Both the position numbers and the translations under genes were made by a program. A DNA stretch of 8,548 nt from an uncultured Novosphingobium sp. (GTDB lineage: Bacteria; Pseudomonadota; Alphaproteobacteria; Sphingomonadales; Sphingomonadaceae). The notes below the pieces were generated by a model. It did no database searches, was not told the origin of the DNA, and saw nothing but the letters and a program-made list of their open reading frames with translations. The DNA is taken from contig CALMBN010000008.1 in NCBI GenBank assembly GCA_937860195.1, forward strand, positions 1-8,548, written 5' to 3'. This document shows, piece after piece, positions 5,553 to 8,548 of the stretch (its first letter is position 1; each line of letters opens with the position of its first letter).

Positions 5553-6863
5553 ATGCGCCACATCGCGATCATCGGTTCGGGGCCTGCTGGCTATTACACG
5601 GCTGAGGCCGCGCAAAAGCAGTGGGGCGAGGACGTGCGGGTCGATATTTTCGATCTGCTCCCGGTTCCCTATGGCCTGATCCGCACGGGGGTGGCACCCG
5701 ATCACCAGTCGATCAAAGGTGTTTCGCGCCGCTATGAAAGCACGGCCCAGCTCGACAACGTCCGCTTCGTCGGCAACGTCACAATCGGAGAGGATATCTC
5801 GATCGCCGAGTTGCGAGACCTTTACGACGCGGTAGTCCTCGCCACCGGCGCGCCGAATGACAAACCGGCCGGTATCCGCGGTGAAGGGCTGGAGAACGTC
5901 TTCGGCAGCGCAAGCTTTGTCGGCTGGTATAATGGCCACCCGCAATTTGCGAAATTGAACCCCGATCTGTCTGTGCGGACTGCGGTGGTGATAGGAAACG
6001 GCAACGTCGCGCTCGATGTCGCGCGGATGCTGACCAAGACCACCGCCGAGTTCACCGGCAGCGATATTGTCGGACACGCACTCCATGCGCTGGAGAAATC
6101 GCGGATCGACCGGGTGGTCATCCTGGGCCGCCGCGGACCGCACCAGATCGCGATGACTCCCAAGGAACTGGGCGAGCTGGCGCATCTGGCGCGCGGTTGC
6201 CCGCGGGTCGATCCCGCCGATCTGCCTGCAATGGACGAAGATATGTTTCTCGAGCCTGGTCAGCGCAAATCGGTCGACCATCTGCGCAGCTTTGCCGCGA
6301 TTCCTGAGGAGTTCCGCTGCGTCAAGCCGGTTGAGATCGAATTCGACTTCTTCGCCAGCCCTACGGCGATCCTGGGCGAAGGGTCCGTTACCGGCCTTGA
6401 GGTGGAACGCACCGCGCTCGATGAGAACGGACGGGCGAGCGGCACTGGTCAGACCTACACCATCCCTTGCGGCTTGGTGGTGACCTGCATCGGCTATAAA
6501 ACCAGCCCCATCGCCGGCGTGCCGTTTGAGGAAAACGCGGGCCGTTTCGCCAACGACGAAGGGCGAATTCTGCCAGGACTCTACTGTGTCGGCTGGGCCC
6601 GGCGCGGGCCATCTGGCACGATCGGGACCAACCGCCCCGACGGGTTCGGGGTGATCGACAAGATTGCCGAGGATATCGGCAGCGGCGGCGGCAAGGCGGG
6701 CCGGCCTGGTTTTGATGCGCTGGCCGAAGCGCGCAAACTGGATGTCGTCACCTTCCGCGACTGGAAAAAGATCGAGGCCGTTGAGGAGAAACGCGCGCGC
6801 GATGGCGCCCCACGTGAAAAGTTCGTCGATGTGGGCGAGATGATCAAAGCTCGCAGCGACTAG
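5553..6863 (+). CDS. fprA: FprA-type ferredoxin-NADP+ reductase (adrenodoxin reductase family)
   Basis: This FAD enzyme should move electrons between NADPH and a ferredoxin. Its 436 residues are near the usual 450 for FprA. Visible motifs: the FAD-binding dinucleotide fold I6-I-G-S-G-P-A-G13; the family signature PYGLIRTGVAPDHQSIK (39-55); the NADPH fold V146-I-G-N-G-N-V-A-L-D-V-A-R; the NADP-phosphate-contacting G192-R-R-G-P196; and the C-terminal GWARRGPSGTIGTNRPDG (347-364). There is no fused ferredoxin domain, unlike FprB, and no ferredoxin or P450 gene lies nearby, so its partner is encoded elsewhere. The ATG lies 4 bp after phaZ; AGAAAGG inside the phaZ end (5534-5540) is a Shine-Dalgarno at a rather long 12-nt spacing, so translational coupling is likely. 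Family membership is very secure; its role in a PHA operon is unknown. Supplying electrons to make or break down polymer precursors, or balancing NADPH, are guesses. Confidence 0.93.
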   Translation: MRHIAIIGSGPAGYYTAEAAQKQWGEDVRVDIFDLLPVPYGLIRTGVAPDHQSIKGVSRRYESTAQLDNVRFVGNVTIGEDISIAELRDLYDAVVLATGAPNDKPAGIRGEGLENVFGSASFVGWYNGHPQFAKLNPDLSVRTAVVIGNGNVALDVARMLTKTTAEFTGSDIVGHALHALEKSRIDRVVILGRRGPHQIAMTPKELGELAHLARGCPRVDPADLPAMDEDMFLEPGQRKSVDHLRSFAAIPEEFRCVKPVEIEFDFFASPTAILGEGSVTGLEVERTALDENGRASGTGQTYTIPCGLVVTCIGYKTSPIAGVPFEENAGRFANDEGRILPGLYCVGWARRGPSGTIGTNRPDGFGVIDKIAEDIGSGGGKAGRPGFDALAEARKLDVVTFRDWKKIEAVEEKRARDGAPREKFVDVGEMIKARSD

Positions 6864-6885
6864 GCCGGACTGGCTTGCAACACAC

Positions 6886-6914
6886 TTGCCCCCGGCTTCA
6901 CTCCGTGTTTTAAT
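6886..6914 (+). promoter_or_regulatory. Candidate promoter of the amidohydrolase gene
   Basis: TTGCCC (6886-6891) and TTTAAT (6909-6914) are separated by exactly 17 bp. They match the -35 consensus at 4 of 6 and the -10 consensus at 5 of 6 positions, and would give a leader of about 45 nt. It lies in the 104-bp gap after fprA, whose only terminator-like feature is a weak AACAC/GTGTT pairing (6879-6909) followed by TTTAA. The gene may therefore be transcribed separately from the pha operon, with read-through also possible. This is based on hexamer matching alone. Confidence 0.35.
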
Positions 6915-6955
6915 CGTCCGGTTAACTGCGCGTCCGTCAGAGTCGCAGCATTTCC

Positions 6956-6960
6956 GGAGA
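6956..6960 (+). promoter_or_regulatory. Ribosome binding site of the amidohydrolase
   Basis: GGAGA ends 7 nt before ATG 6968. This is a normal Shine-Dalgarno position and fixes the start. The encoded N-terminus ([18 protein letters not shown]) is the typical beginning of the amidohydrolase family. Confidence 0.6.
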
Positions 6961-6967
6961 GTGTCCC

Positions 6968-8548
6968 ATGCCCACATATGACCTGATCGTCCGCAACGGC
7001 ACCATCGTCGATGGCACCGGCGCGCCGCGCTTTACCGGCGATGTCGCGGTGAAGGATGGACTGATTGCCGCTGTCGGAGCGGTGCACGGCGATGCCGCGC
7101 AGGAAATCGATGCCAAGGGCAAGATCGTCGCGCCAGGCTTTGTCGACGTTCACACGCACTATGATGGCCAGGCCACCTGGGATGCCGAAATGGCCCCGTC
7201 GAGCTGGCATGGGGTGACTACCGTGGTGATGGGTAACTGCGGGGTCGGCTTTGCACCCGCCGCACCAGATCGGCACAAATGGTTGATCGAACTGATGGAA
7301 GGGGTGGAAGACATCCCCGGCACTGCGCTCGCAGAAGGAATGAAGTGGGATTGGGAAACCTTCCCGGAGTATCTCGATGCGCTGGAACGGATGCCGCGCG
7401 CGGTTGATGTGGGCACGCACGTGCCGCACGGCGCAGTGCGGGCCTATGTGCTGGGCGACCGGGAAAAGCCCGGCGCTGTGCCGACCGCCGAAGACATCGC
7501 CAAAATGGCGGATATCGTTGAAGATGGTGTCCGCGCCGGGGCGCTGGGCTTTTCCACCAGCCGGACGGTGCTGCACCGCTCGATCGACGGCGAAGTGGTG
7601 CCCGGAACCACCGCAACCAAAGAAGAACTGATCGAGATCGGCCGCGCAATGGGCCGGGCCGGGCACGGCGTGTTTGAAATGGCCAGCGATATGCGCCGCG
7701 AATGGGACGAATTCGGCTGGATGGGCCAGATGAGCCGCGAAACCGGCCTGCCCTGCACCTATGCCGCGCTGCAATCGATCGCCAAGGAAATGCCGCTCGA
7801 CGAGCAGATTGCCGCAATGCGGGCCGAGAATGACAATGGCGCAAACATCGTTGCCCAGATTGCGCTGCGCGGTAATGGCATCATCATGGCCTGGCAGGGC
7901 ACGGTCCATCCGTTCCGCTTTCGCCCAAGCTATACCGCGATTGCTGAACTGCCGTGGTCCGAACAGAAGGCCAGATTGCTCGATCCGGCATTCAAGGCAA
8001 AGCTGCTGGCCGAGGACAGTGACTTTAGCGAAGCGCCGCAGGACATCGTCGGCCTGCTGATGGTCGTCGCAGGCGGCTGGACCATGCAGTTCCAGATGGA
8101 CGACGATTTCGATTACGAGCCGCAAGCCGATGCCAGCATCGCTGCGCGCGCGGCGGCGGCGGGAAAAAATCCGGACGAGTATGCCTATGATCTGCTGAGC
8201 GAAAGCGACGGCACCGGGTTCATTTACCTGCCAATCCTGAACTATGCCGACGGCAACCTTGATTTTCTCGAGGATTTGCAGGCGAGCGACGACACCGTGA
8301 ACTCGTTGTCCGATGGCGGCGCGCATTGCGGAACGATCTGCGATGCAGCAAGTCCAACCTTCATGCTCCAGCATTGGGTGCGGGACCGCAAACGTGCCAA
8401 AAACCGCCCCAATGGCAAGATCAGCCTCGAGAACGCCGTGAAGCGCCAATGCCGCGATACCGCGCGGCTCTATGGCCTCGACGATCGCGGGGTGATTGCG
8501 CCGGGTTATCTGGCCGATCTCAACGTGATCGATATGGACGCAATCAAG
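6968..8548 (+). CDS. N-acyl-D-amino-acid deacylase-type amidohydrolase, 3' end missing
   Basis: The gene starts at ATG 6968 and is open for 527 codons to the right edge, ending ...[17 protein letters not shown], so roughly the last 40-60 residues are missing. It belongs to the amidohydrolase superfamily, D-aminoacylase/N-acyl-D-glutamate deacylase branch, whose studied members cleave N-acyl groups from D-amino acids. Seen in order: the N-terminal beta-sandwich start ([14 protein letters not shown]), metal motif D60-V-H62-T-H64, N90-C91-G with the metal-binding Cys, [12 protein letters not shown] (152-163), [10 protein letters not shown] (191-200), S448-D449-G-G-A-H with the catalytic Asp, and the closing [13 protein letters not shown]. 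At the two positions where D-aminoacylase uses His for its tight zinc, this protein seems to have E237 and A267. No signal peptide is evident, so it is probably cytoplasmic. It lies 104 bp after fprA with its own likely promoter. The fold is certain; the substrate is not. Confidence 0.9.
   Translation, partial: MPTYDLIVRNGTIVDGTGAPRFTGDVAVKDGLIAAVGAVHGDAAQEIDAKGKIVAPGFVDVHTHYDGQATWDAEMAPSSWHGVTTVVMGNCGVGFAPAAPDRHKWLIELMEGVEDIPGTALAEGMKWDWETFPEYLDALERMPRAVDVGTHVPHGAVRAYVLGDREKPGAVPTAEDIAKMADIVEDGVRAGALGFSTSRTVLHRSIDGEVVPGTTATKEELIEIGRAMGRAGHGVFEMASDMRREWDEFGWMGQMSRETGLPCTYAALQSIAKEMPLDEQIAAMRAENDNGANIVAQIALRGNGIIMAWQGTVHPFRFRPSYTAIAELPWSEQKARLLDPAFKAKLLAEDSDFSEAPQDIVGLLMVVAGGWTMQFQMDDDFDYEPQADASIAARAAAAGKNPDEYAYDLLSESDGTGFIYLPILNYADGNLDFLEDLQASDDTVNSLSDGGAHCGTICDAASPTFMLQHWVRDRKRAKNRPNGKISLENAVKRQCRDTARLYGLDDRGVIAPGYLADLNVIDMDAIK

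Noticed and set aside
6864..6910. Possible intrinsic terminator after fprA
   Set aside because: The only pairings are 5 bp with loops above 20 nt (GCCGG/CCGGC and AACAC/GTGTT), and the T-run is four bases; too weak to call.
6910..6925. TTAA-N8-TTAA resembling a CtrA site before the amidohydrolase
   Set aside because: The full CtrA site is TTAA-N7-TTAA; the spacing here is one base too long.
5463..6977. Long minus-strand open frame (504 codons) opposite the reductase gene
   Set aside because: It is antisense to a gene with unmistakable FAD/NADPH motifs; GC-rich codon bias leaves long open frames on the opposite strand. Its translation is rich in His, Arg and Ala with no family motif.
6860..8449. 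Long minus-strand open frame (529 codons) opposite the amidohydrolase gene
   Set aside because: It mirrors the plus-strand coding frame, has no recognisable domain, and the plus-strand protein is clearly real.

Overview
The window reads as ordinary chromosomal DNA from a GC-rich alphaproteobacterium, most likely Sphingomonadales (Erythrobacter-, Novosphingobium- or Sphingopyxis-like). That placement is inferred from the LepA N-terminus, the PAS-GGDEF-EAL-PilZ architecture and the style of the amidohydrolase; no rRNA or other marker is present. There are no insertion sequences, phage genes, tRNAs or CRISPR arrays. Six protein genes are supported: two on the minus strand at the left and four on the plus strand at the right. 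The first and last are cut by the window edges.

Left part (1-2466, minus strand): the first 33 codons of lepA (elongation factor 4) lie at the edge. Behind them, after a 135-bp gap with a strong stem-loop in the lepA leader, is a 743-residue soluble c-di-GMP protein with PAS, GGDEF, EAL and PilZ domains. It has an intact GGDEF motif, a degenerate EAL signature (EAF) with the catalytic residues kept, and no visible I-site.

Middle (2467-3004): a 538-bp divergent intergenic region with no convincing gene. Its 3' part holds a short AT-rich palindrome and three CTG/CAG palindromes spaced 28-29 bp apart just upstream of phaC. These are candidate operators for a PHA regulator.

Right part (3005-6863, plus strand): a tight three-gene operon. 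It holds a class II (Pseudomonas mcl-type) polyhydroxyalkanoate synthase phaC, an intracellular PHA depolymerase phaZ (12 bp later, GTG start, strong Shine-Dalgarno) and an FprA/adrenodoxin-reductase-type ferredoxin-NADP+ reductase (4 bp later). PhaC should polymerise (R)-3-hydroxyacyl-CoA into carbon-storage granules and PhaZ should mobilise them. Why a ferredoxin reductase is the third gene, where pseudomonads have phaC2, is not explained. After a 104-bp gap with a plausible promoter comes an incomplete N-acyl-D-amino-acid deacylase-type amidohydrolase (527 codons visible).

No wholly new system is evident. The most interesting points are the residues of this class II PhaC at positions 129 and 325, which correspond to changes engineered into Pseudomonas PhaC1 to admit short-chain monomers; the phaC-phaZ-fprA linkage; and the altered metal ligands in the amidohydrolase. 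All homology statements are by eye and from memory of the families; no search was run.
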